Assembly (NCBI GenBank): GCA_900770255.1
Contig: CAAGJN010000009.1
Coordinates: 1-21,145, forward strand
Source: Clostridia bacterium
Lineage (GTDB): Bacteria > Bacillota > Clostridia > Oscillospirales > Acutalibacteraceae
DNA: 21,145 nt
Reading direction: 5' to 3'
Part shown: positions 21,100 through 21,145 of the stretch, one piece after another
Numbering within the stretch: the first letter of the stretch is position 1
Layout: each line of letters starts with the position of its first letter
Notes under the pieces: generated by a model
Databases searched by the model: none
Told to the model about the DNA's origin: nothing
The model's input: only the letters and a program-made list of their open reading frames with translations
Translations under genes and position numbers: made by a program

Positions 21100-21145
21100 A
21101 TGGAAAATAAACGACCTAATGACACATACAGTTTAGCACACACAA
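21100..21145 (+). CDS. tnpA: IS200/IS605 transposase TnpA, first 15 codons
   Basis: An ATG 7 bases after GGAGG opens MENKRPNDTYSLAHT and runs off the window. The SLAHT stretch near the N-terminus is typical of IS200-type Y1 transposases, where it is usually followed by a KYHIVF-like block; that part is outside the window. Such enzymes are small (about 130-155 residues) HUH nucleases with one catalytic tyrosine. The call rests on this short stretch plus the hairpins upstream. Confidence 0.6.
   Translation, partial: MENKRPNDTYSLAHT

Larger units (their letters stand above)
20968..21145 (+). mobile_element. IS200/IS605-family element, left part (cut by the window edge)
   Basis: Just after the tRNA-Leu terminator come a compact hairpin (20981-20999), a structured leader and the start of a tnpA-like gene. 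This order is the left end of an IS200/IS605 element, which moves as single-stranded DNA through end hairpins and makes no target duplication. The exact left boundary cannot be fixed without an empty site; it should lie shortly before the hairpin, near 20965-20980. The right end is outside the window. Confidence 0.65.

Overview
The window looks like chromosomal DNA of a strictly anaerobic, fermentative Firmicute of class Clostridia. A gut or rumen Oscillospiraceae/Ruminococcaceae relative is the best guess. The reasons are the [FeFe]-hydrogenase genes, a bifunctional AdhE, Rex, strong AGGAGG-type ribosome binding sites, CCA-encoding tRNA genes and moderate GC content. The genus is inferred.

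Layout. Positions 1-74 hold the 5' end of a DtxR-family regulator (minus strand). From 9286 down to 394 runs one long minus-strand redox operon: rex, adhE, an APH-fold kinase, two small thioredoxin-like [2Fe-2S] proteins, a PAS-containing sensory [FeFe]-hydrogenase homologue (HydS type), a SpoIIE/PP2C phosphatase, and a ferredoxin-type [FeFe] hydrogenase (HydA2 type). It joins an NADH sensor and ethanol production to a likely H2/redox sensor, a signalling phosphatase and an H2-evolving enzyme. It recalls the hfs cluster of Thermoanaerobacterium and the hydA2/hydS genes of Ruminococcus albus. Upstream of rex lie a perfect ATCGAT-centred inverted repeat and a leader hairpin.

Positions 9458-10945 hold a LysR regulator and a YfcE-type phosphoesterase (minus). 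A divergent HAD nucleotidase (11079-11777) overlaps the convergent feoB by 22 bases. feoAB (ferrous iron uptake, minus) is divergent from an MntR-like regulator that keeps all six MntR metal ligands; a CGGGAAA-N5-TTTCCCG palindrome lies between them.

Positions 14709-16241 encode an extended short-chain dehydrogenase with an unusual C-terminal Cys/His module and a codon use that suggests high expression. A terminator and a bidirectional hairpin separate it from a convergent SGNH hydrolase. Next is a copper operon with a textbook CsoR operator inside its promoter, csoR, and a copA whose C-terminus is fused in frame to a CopZ-like domain that still has its own ribosome binding site and ATG.

The right end holds five tRNA genes (Gly-TCC, Arg-TCT, His-GTG, Gln-TTG, Leu-CAA) with clear promoters and terminators. 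It is followed by the left end of an IS200/IS605 element: end hairpin, RBS-sequestering leader, and the first 15 codons of a tnpA-like gene. No rRNA, CRISPR array or phage region is seen.
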